DNA of 64,000 nucleotides from Carnegiea gigantea (lineage: Eukaryota > Streptophyta > Magnoliopsida > Caryophyllales > Cactaceae), in contig JAKOGI010002802.1 in NCBI GenBank assembly GCA_029747015.1, forward strand, positions 20,754 through 84,753, read 5' to 3'. The position numbers and the translations under genes were made by a program. How positions within the stretch are numbered: position 1 is the stretch's first letter; each line of letters starts with the position of its first letter. The notes under the pieces are model-generated. The model made no database searches. It saw nothing but the letters and a program-made list of their open reading frames with translations, and was not told the DNA's origin. Below, piece by piece: positions 29,514-42,328 of the stretch.

Positions 29514-32500
29514 ATGAGAAGTTAAACTAATGGAAACAGAAAATTGGCAGCCACGGTATAGCAAACTGGACAATCTACTTCTGTGTCTGATTCTTGGCCA
29601 CCTCAATCTACTGGTAGTCACACTTTGACCTCAGAACAATATGAGCAATTGCTTGCATTACTAAACAAACAACATTTGGAGATTTCACCTCATGTGGAGC
29701 GGCAACACTCTGCTTATTTGGCTGGTAAGTCTTTTTGTTTACTTACTACACAGCCACAGCAGAGTTGGATTGTAGACAGTGGAGCTAGTGACCATATTAC
29801 TCCTCATTTACATCTTTTTCATTCTTTGTCCCCTATGACAAAGGCATGTTCTATTACTATGCCTAATGGTAGACAAATAGAAGTAAAGCATATTGGGACT
29901 GTTCTGTTGAATCCTAATATCATTCTGCAGGGTGTTTTACATGCACCTGATTTTCAATTCAATCTACTCTCAGCCAGTAAGTTAGCTAGGCAGCTTTCAT
30001 GCAGCGTGGTTTTTACTGCAAGCTCTTGTTACTTACAGGACCATTTGACGAACAAGCAACAGGTTCTTGGTGAAGAGAAAGGAGGTCTATATTTGGTACA
30101 ACCTCCTGCAGTTTCTTTTCCTCATCACTCTAGTTTTCTTTCAGTTTCAGAGTTGTGGCACTCCAGGCTTGGTCATCCCTCATCCCAGCATATGGCACAC
30201 ATTTCAGGTCTGCCTTGCAAGATTCCTATCACAGTATGCAACATCTGTCCTCAGGCTAAACAGCACAGGAGTTCTTTTCCTTTAAGCACTTCCAGAGCAA
30301 GTTGTATTTTTGAACTTTTGCATGTAGATATCTGGGGGCCTTATAGGACTCCCACATATGATGGTTTCAAGTTGTTCCTTTCCATTGTCGATGACAAATC
30401 AAGAGCTACATGGGTTTTCCTTTTATCACATAAAAGCAATGCTTTTTCTATGTTAGAGTTTTTTATTGCTTATATTCATACTCATTTTCATGCTTAAGTT
30501 CATACTATCAGATCTGACAATGGTCTTGAATTTGGAGATCAACATGCTATAGCCTTCTACAATAAAATGGGGATTGTTCATCAAACATCTTGTGTGGATA
30601 CCCCTCAACAGAATGGCATAGTAGAAAGAAAGCATAAGCAGCTTCTTGAGATTGCTAGAGCTCTTCTGTTTCAGTCGCATGTACCCCTTCAGTTTTGGGG
30701 TGATTGCATCCTAACTGCTGCACATTTAATCAATAGACTTCCACATTCTGTGCTTGATTTCCAAACTCCCTATGAGTTGTTATTCAAGAGCAAACCTTCT
30801 TATGATTAGTTGAGGGCCTTTGGTTGTTTGTGTTACATGTCCACACTAAAACAAGGCAGAACAAAGTTTGATCCCCGGGCACAACCTTGTGTTTTCTAAG
30901 GCTATCCCACTGCTAAAAAGGCTTACAAAGTCTACAATCTTGTTACCAAAAAGATACATTTCAGCAGGGATCTGGTGTTTCATGAGCATTATTTTCCTTT
31001 CCAGCACATTTCTTCCCCTGAGATTGTGTTGCCAAATCACATTTTCCTTCCCACAGAAGTCTTTGATCACCCATTCTCTTCTGACACCACTCCTGTTTTT
31101 GAGTCCTCCACATCAGATCTTACCCATCAACATCCACTTCATTCTCCTAACATTTCTTCTCCCACAAATACTTTCTCACAACCAGCTCCCCATTCTATTT
31201 CTCCACCTGCCATCCCTTTACCTCCTCGCAAATCCACCAGAGTCTCCAAGCCTCCATCCTATTTGAAGGATTTTGTCTGCTCTTCTTCTCACACATCTCA
31301 CTTTTCTAGCAGTTATTGGTGCAATTTAGTACAATTTTCTTCCTTGTCCCCTGATCAACAGCAGCATATCCTCCACCTTGATCATTTACATGAACCGTCC
31401 TCTTACAAAGAGGCTGCTATTTCTCCTCACTGGGTCAAGGCTATGCAGGCAGAATTAGATGCTTTGACGGCTAATCAAACCTGGACTGAGGTTGATATGC
31501 CCCCTGGCAAAAAGGCCATCAGCTCCAAGTGAGTGTATAAGGTTAAACTTAAGGTTGATGGTTCTCTTGAACGATATAAAGCACGACTTGTCATCAGAGG
31601 CAATACACAAAAAGAGGGAATAGACTACACTGAGACTTTTTCCCCCGTGGTTAAAATGACAACCATCAGAACTATTATTGCTCTGGCAGCATCTAGACAA
31701 TGGTCCCTTTTTCAATTAGATGTTAACAATGCTTTCTTGCATGGTGATTTACATGAGGAAGTCTACATGAAGATGCCAGAAGGGATCCCCAATCCTTCTA
31801 ACAAGGTTTGTAGATTGCAGAAATCTTTGTATGGCCTGAAACAGGCTTCAAGGCAGTGGCATGCTAAGCTGGTTGATTTTCTTATCCTCCAAGGCTACAC
31901 TCAATCTAAAAATGATTACAGCCTCTTTCTTAAGTCATCAGGTACAGACTTGACCATTGTTGCTGTGTATGTGGATGACATACTTCTTACTGGTTCCAAC
32001 ATGGCAGATATTAATGCACTTAAACAGCATCTCAACTCTTCTTTTGGTATTAAAGATTTGGGCTGTTTAAGCTATTTCGTAGGCTTTGAGATTTCTCATC
32101 TATCTGATGGCATCAGTCTCACTCAACAAAAATTCACTCAGGATCTACTCAAGGAGTCTGGTTTTCTGCATGTTAAGTCCACAGCTACTCCTCTTCCTTT
32201 GAACTGCAAGCTTACTTCTAGTTCTGGTGTACCATTACCAGACCCCAGCATCTACAGAAAATACATTGGCAAGTTGAATTTCTTGACTAATACTAGGCCT
32301 GATATCTCTTTTGCAGTACAAACTCTGAGCCAGTTTATACAGTCTCCAACTTCTTCTCACATGACTGCATTAGAGCATTTACTGCAATATATTTCCGGCA
32401 CTTCAGGACAAGGCCTGTTACTCAAAGGGGCATATTCTCTCAATCTTCATGCTTATTCTGACTCTGACTGGGCCTCTTGTCCCATGAGTCGAAGGTCTGT

Positions 32501-32876
32501 AACTGGTTATGTCATTTTGTTAGATAAATCTCCCATTAGCTGGAAATCCAAGAAACAAAGTACAGTTGCTCGCTCTTCTGCAGAAGCTGAGTATAGAGCT
32601 ATAGCTCAAGCTGCAGCAAAGGTCACTTGGTTGGTGAGTCTTCTTAAGGAGCTGGGTGTTCCTCACTTAAAACCAGTTACTTTACATTACGACAATCAGT
32701 CAGCACTTCACATTGCTCGTAACCCTGTATTTCATGAGCAGACCAAACATATCGAAGTTGATTGTCATTTCACAAGGGACAAAGTTATGCAAGGCCTCCT
32801 TCAGCTTACTTATTTGCCCACTCATTCTCAATTGGCTGATGTTCTCACCAAAATTTTGCCTTCTCATCAGCATTAG
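29514..32876 (+). pseudogene. Copia pol polyprotein, copy 2 (six in-frame stops)
   Basis: Shares the four stops of copy 1 at 30495, 30807, 30897 and 31530. It adds TAA at 29523 and TAG at 32874, where copy 1 has TGG. The zinc knuckle upstream (near 29475) keeps the base that copy 1 lost, so the deletion in copy 1 came after the copying, or unit 2 derives from an undamaged template. The protease, integrase, reverse transcriptase and RNase H motifs are otherwise as in copy 1. Confidence 0.9.
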
Positions 32877-32930
32877 TCTTTGCTTAACAAGCTTGGCATG
32901 CTTCCTCAACCTCCCAAGCTTGCGGGGGGG

Positions 32931-33251
32931 TGTTGGAGGCCACCAGAACAGCAATCAAGAACAGCCTCGAGTTAGTTATATTTTCAGCAGTTTGTTATTA
33001 ACTTGGAGTTAGTTACTGTCCAGCTGGCAGGTTGTTATGCTTAGCTCAGCAGTTAGTTAGATTACTTCTTGTTGTGTATATAAATAGACACAATGTCTTT
33101 ATGAGAAGATGATGGGTTCTCCTTCATTTCTGATGCAATACACTCGCACATACAGTAATACATTTAGTTTTCTTTCTCTCATTCCTTGTGATTCCCGAAT
33201 GAACAACAATGGAAGAATCACAAATTCTGTTCTGAACTACAGAATTCGACA
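32931..33251 (+). repeat. 3' LTR of Copia copy 2
   Basis: 321 bp, almost identical to 6684-7004, with TATATAAAT retained and the GTTTT flank downstream. Confidence 0.93.
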
Positions 33252-34134
33252 GTTTTGGTGTTGATTTACACATTATTGTATCATGATGTGTCTTGGATTG
33301 ACAATGGTTGACGGGATCCATCAATATCAACACAAGATTCTAAACTAAAGTATATAAACTATGTCACCTATGAAGTCAAAGGTACTCTCTTGCTACATAA
33401 TTTCTTTTTGGGGACTAAAACAAAGACTATTATTATTGTTGTTGTTTGTCGTTGTTGTGGAATAACTATAATGATGATGTATACTACTACTGTTGGCTAT
33501 TGCTCCTACTGTAACTACTATTATTATTCTTGTTGTTGTATTGTAGAAATAAAAACAAGAAGAAGAATACTCTTAATAGTAATAATGACGATGATAGTTG
33601 CTAGTAGTACAAACTAGTACTACTACCACCATTAATAACAACAACTATTATTACTACATTTAGGTTTCCATTTACGAGATGAACAGATTCATATTGTGGT
33701 CCTTAAAGTACTAACTATAACATTCTAGGTGACTCGAACTTCATATTGCGGTCCTTTATCATTTTGCATAAATACATTTGATTAATTAGAGCCATATATA
33801 ATAGTCCTAATTAATTAGATCTCAAATGCTGAATTAATTGCTGTTGAAGTGGTTGGTGAAAATATTTAAATTTAAAATTGCTTTATTCTTCTTGATATAC
33901 AAATATAGTTTGATAACGACATTTTTGGGCTAGCACATATGAATTTAACTGGCTAAATTCTTGGATGATTCGGCAAAAATACTGGTATCAACATTATCAT
34001 CCGGCATCCAACATATATCTATACATGACACATATTCACATAGAGTTTCCATAATCATCATCATCATCATTATCATCATCATCATCACCACCACCAGTGA
34101 TCACCATCATTCATGACAACCAAGATTAACATGA
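33252..34134. other. Noncoding DNA, copy of 7005-7888
   Basis: Same triplet-rich and AT-rich sequence as unit 1. The CAT/CAC microsatellite near 34050-34110 differs in length. Confidence 0.7.
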
Positions 34135-34474
34135 TCAATATCCAGCGGCTATTCGGTTCATCAACTTGCATTGCTGCAGATACTTCTTCCCTAGTCGAGC
34201 TTCTTCTCTGAGCCTCTTCAACTTTCGCTGTGCTGCTGTTATTGGTTTCGTCATTATAATCTTCTTCCTTGATCCCTCTGCCTCCTCAAGTGCGCTTATC
34301 TTATGCTTTGCTACTATGACTTGTCGCTCATTCTTGTTCATCAATTGCTCGGCACAACTTCTTGTTCAACTTGGGTAGTTAATTTTGGCTGCCATGCAAT
34401 GATCCTAGCTAGTAAATCTAAGTTTTTGGGAATTATCATGCATGTAGGGCTGGGAAAATCACTGTAATCTTCAT
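34135..34474 (-). pseudogene. Decayed small basic gene, unit 2 copy
   Basis: Copy of 7889-8228 with the same two frame breaks and one residue change at the C terminus (AAGY instead of AARY). Both lesions therefore predate the unit 1/unit 2 copying. Confidence 0.7.
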
Positions 34475-35886
34475 GTTTGGGAGTGGAGTTTGGGGTTTAA
34501 TTTCTTGGGTTTGAAGCTTTGAATACCTTTTGGTGATAAACGGCAGGGGATGAAGTAATTAAGGAAAGGTACAAGTGGAATAATTAGGGTTTAGTGGTGA
34601 AATTAAGGCGGTGCTTTACTTGGAGTATATATTTAGATCGAGTAATGAGCATCCGCCTAAGACGGGGAATTACTTAACGAGCCTATTTGATACCCAACCA
34701 AAATATAAATGAAATTAAGGCATTCTTCTATTCAACTTATTTTTTTGTCAAAGTAAATTTAGTTCACTACAGTAAAAATCAGTTCAATTAAAAAAAAGTT
34801 CAGTTTAGAAAAAATAAGTTCATTTCGTTTGAAAGTTTAGAATTCAATAGAAATGAGATCACTTAATTTCAATACAGCAAATAAAACAAAGTTTAATTCA
34901 AAAATAAAATCAGTTTAGTTTAGTTCAAAAAATTGAATTTAACTCAATTTGGATAAATCTAGTTTAGGTAAGTTCAATAAATCTAAGTGTACGAGCATTA
35001 GTTTAAAAGTAATTCCATATGCAAATATTTGAAGTAATTGTTTTTTAATTAATTATGGTGATTATTAAATATGAACTGCTAGTTTTTGTTAAGTGAATTG
35101 CAACTTTTCAACACAAACCCATGGGCATTTATTTTGCAATATGAAAGATTTTGCAATATGAAAGGGAGCAAACCTTATATTATATGTCGTGGGCTTTAGA
35201 CCTCAATATCTTCTATTGAAGACGAAGTATTCATGACTTTCTTAAATGGTGTTTCTCAACTCGTGATCAACACACACCTACACTCGAAGGTCTGTTCCTG
35301 AAGCAAACTGAAGGTAGTCTATGAAGTTATGCCTTGCCCTTGGTGTTACTTTTCATGCCAACTCTGTGCATAATTTATGTTATATAATTTTTAACATAAA
35401 ACAAGGCATATATATAAAAAGTGTGTTATAATAAGACATTTATCATTATAACAAAACTTAAGTAAATTTCTTCTTGCACAAAAAAAAAATCATTAAAAAA
35501 TATCATCATTACCTAATAAAAATTATTATATAATCCGTAATCACAGGAGGAAAATTTTTTTAAAAAAAAGAAGAGGAGGAAAAAGGTGTATGCAATATAG
35601 CCATGCATAGATCTGACGTGTATCCTCCTGATCGGCGTCTTGATTAAGCTAGAATTATTCTTAATGATTCTGTAATTCAATTTCTTGTAGAGAATTTTGC
35701 CTTTGTTCTTGTAATATGTCTGAAACAAATGATCCCTGACTAGTAAACTGTTAGACAATTCACTTCACTAGATTCTGAACGCTCTATTCAACTTAATCTT
35801 GCCAATAATGCAACTGCAGCTACCATTTAATTTAGTACAAATTTTGAATAGTACACAAATTGCACAAACGCGGCACAAGATCACAC
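34475..35886. other. AT-rich noncoding DNA, copy of 8229-9694
   Basis: As in unit 1, with a deletion of about 60 bp near 35130 that removes the start of the 320-bp repeat and leaves a short tandem of AATATGAAAG. No gene seen. Confidence 0.6.
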
Positions 35887-35958
35887 GCCCCTATAGCTCA
35901 GTGGTAGAGCGTCAGTCTTGTAAACTGAAGGTCTGTAGTTCGATCCTGCATGGGGGCA
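35887..35958 (+). tRNA. tRNA-Thr (anticodon UGU), second copy
   Basis: Identical over all 72 nt to 9695-9766, with the same flanks and T7 run. Both copies appear functional, so the duplication doubled this tRNA gene. Confidence 0.93.
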
Positions 35959-36242
35959 TTTGTATTTATGTATTCTTGTATTTTTTTAGTTGGACGTACT
36001 CTTGTGAGAAGAGATGTCTAACAGTTTTCATTAGTTCTATTTACCATTGTTTTTTTAAAAAAAAAAAAAAAAAATACACGGCACAAGTACATGTGGCAAT
36101 TGAAAAAAGAGTATAAACTAATGCAAATTAAACTATCACACCTGATGCAGGATCAGTCCTTAAACTTAAGACATTGTAGATTCTGATGCTGCTGATGCAA
36201 AATATCAGGAAGCTGAACATAAGTCATAGATGAGACATGAAT

Positions 36243-36513
36243 TTTATAAGGAACTCCAAGATTCCATCGCATTTGATCTTCCCACTGTCACTTGCTTCTC
36301 CTTCTCATTACAAACGTGCAAAGGTCTCTTGCTCCCATTTCATTCTCTCACCAAGCTGTAAACTTACACCAATTCTTGCCTCAAGCCCATCAGAATCCAC
36401 TGGCCTAAACCAATCCTTCCCACCAAACCCATCATTGGCCCTGATCGCCTTCTCATAAACTGCCACCCTTTGAATAGGAGCGACAACATCGCCGGAAACA
36501 ATGTTCCTCTTAT
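36243..36513 (-). pseudogene. DUF1262 C-terminal fragment, unit 2 copy
   Basis: Copy of the fragment at 10050-10320 with the same frameshift and the same missing parts. Confidence 0.63.
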
Positions 36514-38633
36514 CAGTCCAACAAATCACATCCAGTATTCGATGAAATGCCTGAACCGAGTCTGATTTATTTTCAGACCAACAAATCACCTACTCTTGTA
36601 AACTCGGTGACCGACGGACTTCTTGCTAATGGTTTACTTTGCGATCAATCATATCTCTCCCATTTGTTTTTGGATGACACTGAGCTGAGCAAGATCAAAG
36701 ATAATTGTGATATCTTGAGCATCATCCAGGAAAGTCATCCCCCTCCACTTAAAGTTTGAATTCCAAGCTAATTCTTGCCATTGGTAGTTCTGATTAGCCG
36801 CTAATGCTGCTTTAGAATGTTAAAAATTGTAGTTATGTGTCGCTTTAATAAGACACATTGTCTCTTAGCTCAATTTTTGACCAAGCCCAACTGTATAGGC
36901 TGCTAATACTGCCAAGACTCCTTGTGGATTCCACTAAAGTGGTGTTGAGGGAAGATTAAAACGCAGGCAATCTTCTCCCTACAACCAGAAGTAGCGTACA
37001 TACAGAATGCTAGTGCTGTGTATCTCATCCAGGACAGATGCCAGAAGCATTCAAACAAGGGGGCAACACGGGCTGAGTTGGCACTCAATACCACACTAAG
37101 ACTAAGAGAAGAAGGGTAAGCAAAGTTGGGGCTAGGCAGATATATGTGGTAAGACTTAAGAGCTAGGTAGAGATTACTAGTAGCTAATAACCAAGTTGGT
37201 AAAAGTTGTCGTGTGCTATCATGTGATACGCGTCTCAGACTTCATTCGCTGAAGATCTTGTCTTGCCACATTGCATATCAACGTCTGCTCTCATCATATC
37301 GCCTCCGTAAACAACAATAGCCAAGTCCAACAGCTTGGCCCTGTGGGTGTTCAGCAATTTGCTGTGTGGGTATGGCCAAGTCTCTAGTAATACTGACCTC
37401 GTTGGATAGGCTATTCAACAAAATTTTTCTTATGACCACTTGACCAGGCTAACACACAGAGGTACAGCTGGAGGGGTCTGACATTGTTACAGATTGAGGC
37501 TGACCACAATTATTGTTGAAATTAGCTTGACATTAAGAGTGAGGCTGACCACAAAGTGGTGTGTCATTATGGAAGTAGGAATACTGAACATGATCATTAT
37601 AAATAAGCAGCACTTATTCAACGTTCAATCAGAGATGAGAATTTTGTTTCCCTGAAAACAATGCTTTTCTTCAATATCTTTGTTTTCTTTGACACATTCT
37701 TTTTTTCTGAATGGTCAAAACTCAGCCTCTGACTTGCAGAGAATCACCATGGAGCACCAACATAGCCGGTCAATTTCAGGTATGAGCTACTTTCTAAATG
37801 ATTTTGGATGTTAAGTTTTGCTGCCTGAAAGCACCTTTTGTGAATTCACTCTTGTTTAATTGTATGATTATCCTTTCTAGATCCCATCGTGACAGGTTTC
37901 CAATCGAATTTGTTTACTTATGAAATGTTTTATTTTATTGAATTAAACAAACTTTTTTTTTTGGGGGGAATCGATCACTTTTCTTGTAGGTTTAAGGCTT
38001 CCTACATTTGAATATCTCCAGACCCCATTAGGAGTGGGGAACTCACACTTGTTGGTGATCTTTTTCGGATAGCATGTCTCTTGATTGCACTGACCAGCTG
38101 ATAAAATTCCAATGATTTACTCTTTTAGTTAGTAGGTGTGGCAAAATTGACAGAACCAAGAGCTAGATTTAAAATAAGATAACCTTATTGAACTCGAATG
38201 TGAATGGATCCAGAATTTGCCAAACCAATATTGATTCTCAGTCACAGCGAGTTCGACCAACAAACTACTAGAAGACCTGGACATGAACCAAGAACAGTAC
38301 AACCTGAGTTCTGACCCTAGCCAATGAAGCCATACTGTTCTGTTAAACTATCCTGATTCAGTCTGACATGAACCTGAGCATGTTATCTGCCTGGTCTTAT
38401 GGCGATTGGGTTTAGATTTTCTGGAAGCTGCAACTCTTTTGTACACATGGACATTAAGAAACACTGCGATGCATTCACAATTTTTTTTTTTAAAAAAAAA
38501 CCCATCAAGTACATATTGGAAACATCAGGTGGACAAAGGGAAAACAAGCAAAACAAGAAAAACAGGTCAAACAATGTTAATTCCTTCGCAAATTGAGTCA
38601 TTGCTGAGTGAATATCGGATTTAGTTAGGGGTT
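36514..38633. other. Noncoding spacer, copy of 10321-12440
   Basis: Near-identical to unit 1. No recognised gene. The candidate micro-exon chain recurs from about 37749. Confidence 0.55.
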
Positions 38634-39877
38634 TCATTCCCACTTGCATCTGATCCGGTTAGTGTGGTTGAAATCATAGGTCAGGACTAAGCTCCTATCC
38701 AACCTTTTGAGCACAAACTGTTCAACGAGCATGTAACATCCAAATTTTTGCCATGAATCTCCCCCTTGATATTTCTCCATTCGAGCCACCATCACTTGCT
38801 TTTCATTCCCATGAACCCACCCAACTCTTTCTTGCTCCCATGTCATTCTTTCAATGATTACCAAGCTAAGCCCTATCTTCACTTGCAATCCCATTTCATT
38901 CTTAGTCTAAAACCACATCATTACCTTAGCTTCATCCCGTTCAGGTATAGCTTCCGTCCAAGAAATCCTGACAACTTCTGTGGGAACAACAACAGTTAGA
39001 GCCACTGTATTGCCTCCAACATCACCATTTTTGCATGCGGATATCCTTTCCCATCGCTGCTCGAGTGTCAACTTATAGAACATTGTCCTCTCCATTTGCT
39101 CTTTCTGAGTACCCTCCCTGACAAACATGAAGGGGCCATACCACTTTCCTACACTCACTGGCAAACTCTGCTCACGAGACACTGGGAAATTGAAGTCTGC
39201 CAGCTGAGAACGAAGAGCAGAGTTGATGCCACTCGCCTCACCTGCTGGATAACTCTTGGGGTCCGAGGCATGGACTTTCCAGCCTGATCTCCTCAAGAAG
39301 GTTGGAGGAAAACTGTCAGGATCAACAGACCGAGCAGAAAAAGATTCACCAGTTCTTTTGAAGATCTCAAACTGCTGATCAATGTCATAAGAATCTAGTG
39401 TTTTGGGAGGTTTGTCGGGAATGTAAATTCCACTGCCACAAAATCAATAAGGTTTGGGTTTCTCCTCTTCCTTTTTTGCCGCTTGTATATGCTAACCTAT
39501 AGATAGGCGCCAAATATGCCATATTAATAGTAACATATGCATATAAATTGTATAAACTTTATTTGCATGGAGATTATTGACATAACCTTTTTGTCATCGT
39601 CTTTTGCCACAATCACATGGTAGCTGTTGGAAGACAACAGTTGATCAACGACAGGAATGAAGGCTGCTTTGTCTACACAGTTATCTTCTCCTAAAGTGTA
39701 TTCAACTGTTAGGAGCTTGTTCTGAGGGAATGGGAGGTCCTTGATAGGTTCCCTAGTCTTCTTACCTACATCGTCTGCATCTTCAAGTATCAGGTAGCCG
39801 GAACCTAGCCCTTCAGGTGGCACAGAAAGCAAGTCAGGGTGGCTCTTGTATAAACAGAGAGGCCTTGTCACATACAT
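38634..39877 (-). pseudogene. DUF1262 pseudogene (unit 2), uninterrupted
   Basis: Exon 1 is 39587-39877 (MYVTRPLCLYK) and exon 2 is 38634-39496. There is no retroelement here, and the empty target site ATAAC (39249-39253) lies in exon 2. Lesions: exon 1 lacks 21 bp present in unit 1; the A run at the donor has five A instead of six, leaving the exon out of phase; one extra base after the exon 2 acceptor shifts the frame; TGC has become TGA in the CFCG-like motif; and the TAG near 38907 is shared with unit 1. Its upstream region resembles that of the next pseudogene at 41545-42328, pointing to tandem origin. Confidence 0.85.
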
Positions 39878-40194
39878 TAGGATTTGGAAAATTCTGATCC
39901 TGTATTCCTTGTTTCTTTGATGTTCTCATATTCATTCTATCTTGAGTTGTTCTATATAGATTGAAGTTGTCAAACCGTATTGAATTGATGGTTTCTTTGG
40001 CACATTGATTTGGTCTGAACTCTGAACAATTTTGATGTTTATAATCTTTTGGATATGAGGTGGGCTATTGACTTATTATATCTGAATTGGGTTTATCAGA
40101 CCACAATCATTGTCGTGCACTCTGACATTTCTTCCTCTTTTTTTTAAAAAAAAAATTCTAGTGTAATCGTTCCACCATCCAAAGTTGTTTGTAA

Positions 40195-41544
40195 TCTAAA
40201 ATTTGTCAGTTATATTGATACAAAAAGACGCGTAATAAGTCAATCTACTTTTAGCTCTCTAAGACAATTTCGTAGAATTTGATTATATGTCACCAAGTTA
40301 TATAGCGAAATAATAGATGATATGGTGGGTTTAAATAAACATTTATATTCTTACGCTATCATGTTTCATCATTTTAATTTCATATCACGGATGCCACATT
40401 AGATTTTCCATCAAATTTAAATTTTAAACTAAAAATGTAATACATCCACTAAAGACTGTTGAAATTATTGGTCCAATGTATTTCCCTATGCTATTTAAAT
40501 AGTCAGGATTGAGGGCACCTGCACAACCAAACTTGCAGAACTATGAAGAATTGGCTTGGGCAAAGACAGTTAACATTTGAATGGTGCCCAATTGCCGATC
40601 ATAGTCAACGGAGTACTGGTTTGACATTTGAATGCGCCTACAATGCAATTTTGAAGCAAACAATTCAATTATCTTTGCAACGACGAATATATTATTTATT
40701 TACACATCTCGATTTTATGTGGATCTGCCAAAAACAAAGCCAAAAAAGGTGATGGTTCTATAGGGACACGGTCAACTGGGCACCATTGGATCCAGATGGC
40801 ACTGGCTTGTTGTCCTTCCACTGACAAGAGCGGGCAGTGATCGTTGCTCTGTCAAGCCAGCCTCACGCAGTTCCCGCCACTTTAGGGCCCAACTGAACCA
40901 AGCCTACGCCTGCTTCACTTGGGTCAACTCTCAACTTGGAGAGGGCAAGCCAGTCTCTGACCATCATAGATCCTACCCGATTCACTGAGCCCACGTTCCA
41001 CCACTTTAATGCCCCCACTTGGGTCACAAGCTTACGTGACTGAGCTCGGCCAACAGGTGGTGTTTAAGGGAGTTTATTAAGATAGGATTATTGGTTACTT
41101 AGGTAATGTGGGATTCTAAACATCACATACTGTTGGTATTAGATGCCAAGTGCTTATCACTTGTTCCATTGTCTTGATCTTTTCTACTATTCTGTTCATT
41201 TGTTCTGAATCAGAATCACTGATAGACAGATAACAGAGAGGTAAGATGCATGATGGGGACGGCAAAGTAGTCTCAACACCAGAACTACATATTATCAAAC
41301 CACCAGTCGAAGGTTGAACGCCTTAAATCCCCACAACCAGATAAGCACTGAAGCTCAGAGAGGAGTAAAATACGTTCATACAATTTGATTTGTCATATAC
41401 AAATCCAATCACATTCTTACATAGAGAGGAGTCAACTGTATTGAGGCAACTTAAGAAAACAAGCTGAAAACTCAGCTTGTTAATGATGGATGGACTTGAC
41501 TTAAGAAAACAACCTTTTCCTTTACAAGTTCTCAATTACTGCGG
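40195..41544. other. DUF1262 upstream block (copy a), noncoding
   Basis: Unique to unit 2's right flank. Its parts align with 42640-44590: a GAAATAATAGA...TTTAAATAA stretch, then the 40743-41245 repeat, then AAGAAAACAA...AATGATGGA. This block therefore sat upstream of an ancestral DUF1262 gene and was duplicated with it. No coding content. Confidence 0.6.
40743..41245. repeat. Dispersed 0.4-0.5 kb GC-richer repeat, copy a
   Basis: Starts AAGGTGATGGTTC and contains TCCACTGACAAGAGCGG, CACTTGGGTCA, GCCCCCACTTGGGTCACA and AATGTGGGATTCTAAACA. Other copies are at 43083-43270 and 43490-43677 (5' part), 43897-44370 and 44857-45250. Base composition is clearly GC-richer than the flanks. No terminal inverted repeats or tRNA-like head are seen, and I do not recognise the family. 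Confidence 0.75.
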
Positions 41545-42328
41545 TGTAACTTGCTTTTCATCCTGACCAATCCATCCTACTCTTATTTGCTCCCTTATCA
41601 CTCTCAATGATCACCAAACTCAATCCTATCCTCGTTTGCAATCCCATTTCACTTATGGTCTGAAACCACATTACTCCCTCAGCTTCATCTCTCTCGGAGA
41701 GGGCATCCATACAAGAATCTTTACCACTTCTGTGGGAGCGATAACATTCAGAGTCACCGAATTGCTTCAACCCTCACCCTTTTCGCAGGTGAATATCCAT
41801 TCCCATCTCGGCTCTAGTTTCAATTCATTGAACATTGTCCTCTCCAGCTGTTCTTTTGGACATCTCCTTGATAAGCATGAAAGGACAATTACCATCTTCC
41901 TCTCTTGCACTTGTGTATGCTAACCTGCAGATGGAAATAAGGCATGACTCAATGTCAATTATAGTAGTAAAATTTGTAACTTACAAGAATGCCGGTTCCC
42001 ACTTACTCCTAACGGGGATTGTCGTCTGCTAGTATGACATAGTAACAGTTGAAAGACAAGGCTGATCAGTGACGGGAATGAAGAAGGTATAACTATAACA
42101 GTTATGATCTGATCCAGAGGTCTTGACGTCAAGGGGCCTGCTCTGAGGGAAAGGCACGTCCTTGATGTATATGTGGGTAGCCTTTAGCTTTCTGGCAAAA
42201 CAATTGGATACATACTCGTCAACTTGTCTGTCTTGAATTACCAGATAGCCGGAACCTGGACCTTCAGATGATAAAGAAAGCAACTCTAGCTGGTTTTTGA
42301 GAAGAGAAAGAGGCCTTGTAATTTACAT
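41545..42328 (-). pseudogene. DUF1262 pseudogene with large exon 2 deletion
   Basis: Exon 1 is about 42007-42328 and exon 2 about 41545-41925, with an 81-bp intron. The second codon is TAA (ATG TAA), so translation would stop at once. Exon 1 otherwise keeps GPGSGYLVIQD and DVPFPQS. Exon 2 jumps from LAYTSAREED straight to NCPFMLIKE, losing roughly a hundred codons. It then has further frame breaks before RDEAEGVMWFQT and GLSLVIIE, and ends before the normal C terminus. This is the most decayed two-exon copy of the cluster. Confidence 0.82.

Larger units (their letters stand above)
29447..33251 (+). mobile_element. Copia retrotransposon copy 2, 5'-truncated
   Basis: Starts inside the gag zinc knuckle and keeps the rest of gag, pol, the 3' LTR and the GTTTT target flank (33252-33256). 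It lacks the 5' LTR, primer-binding site and most of gag. It arose by segmental copying, not transposition, because the host DNA beyond the 3' LTR is copied too. Confidence 0.93.
29447..40194. repeat. Segmental duplication, unit 2
   Basis: Direct copy of 3201-16720 without the gag-only element. The left edge cuts into Copia gag ten bases after an A21 run. The right edge continues without a break into sequence that is also homologous to the upstream region of the next DUF1262 pseudogene, so the right flank is probably ancestral. Small indels relative to unit 1 include a 60-bp loss near 35130 and a 21-bp loss in DUF1262 exon 1. Confidence 0.93.

Noticed and set aside
29447..33251. Copia copy 2 as an independent transposition
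   Set aside because: Host DNA beyond the 3' LTR is copied too, and the four pol stops and target flank are shared, so it came with the segmental duplication.
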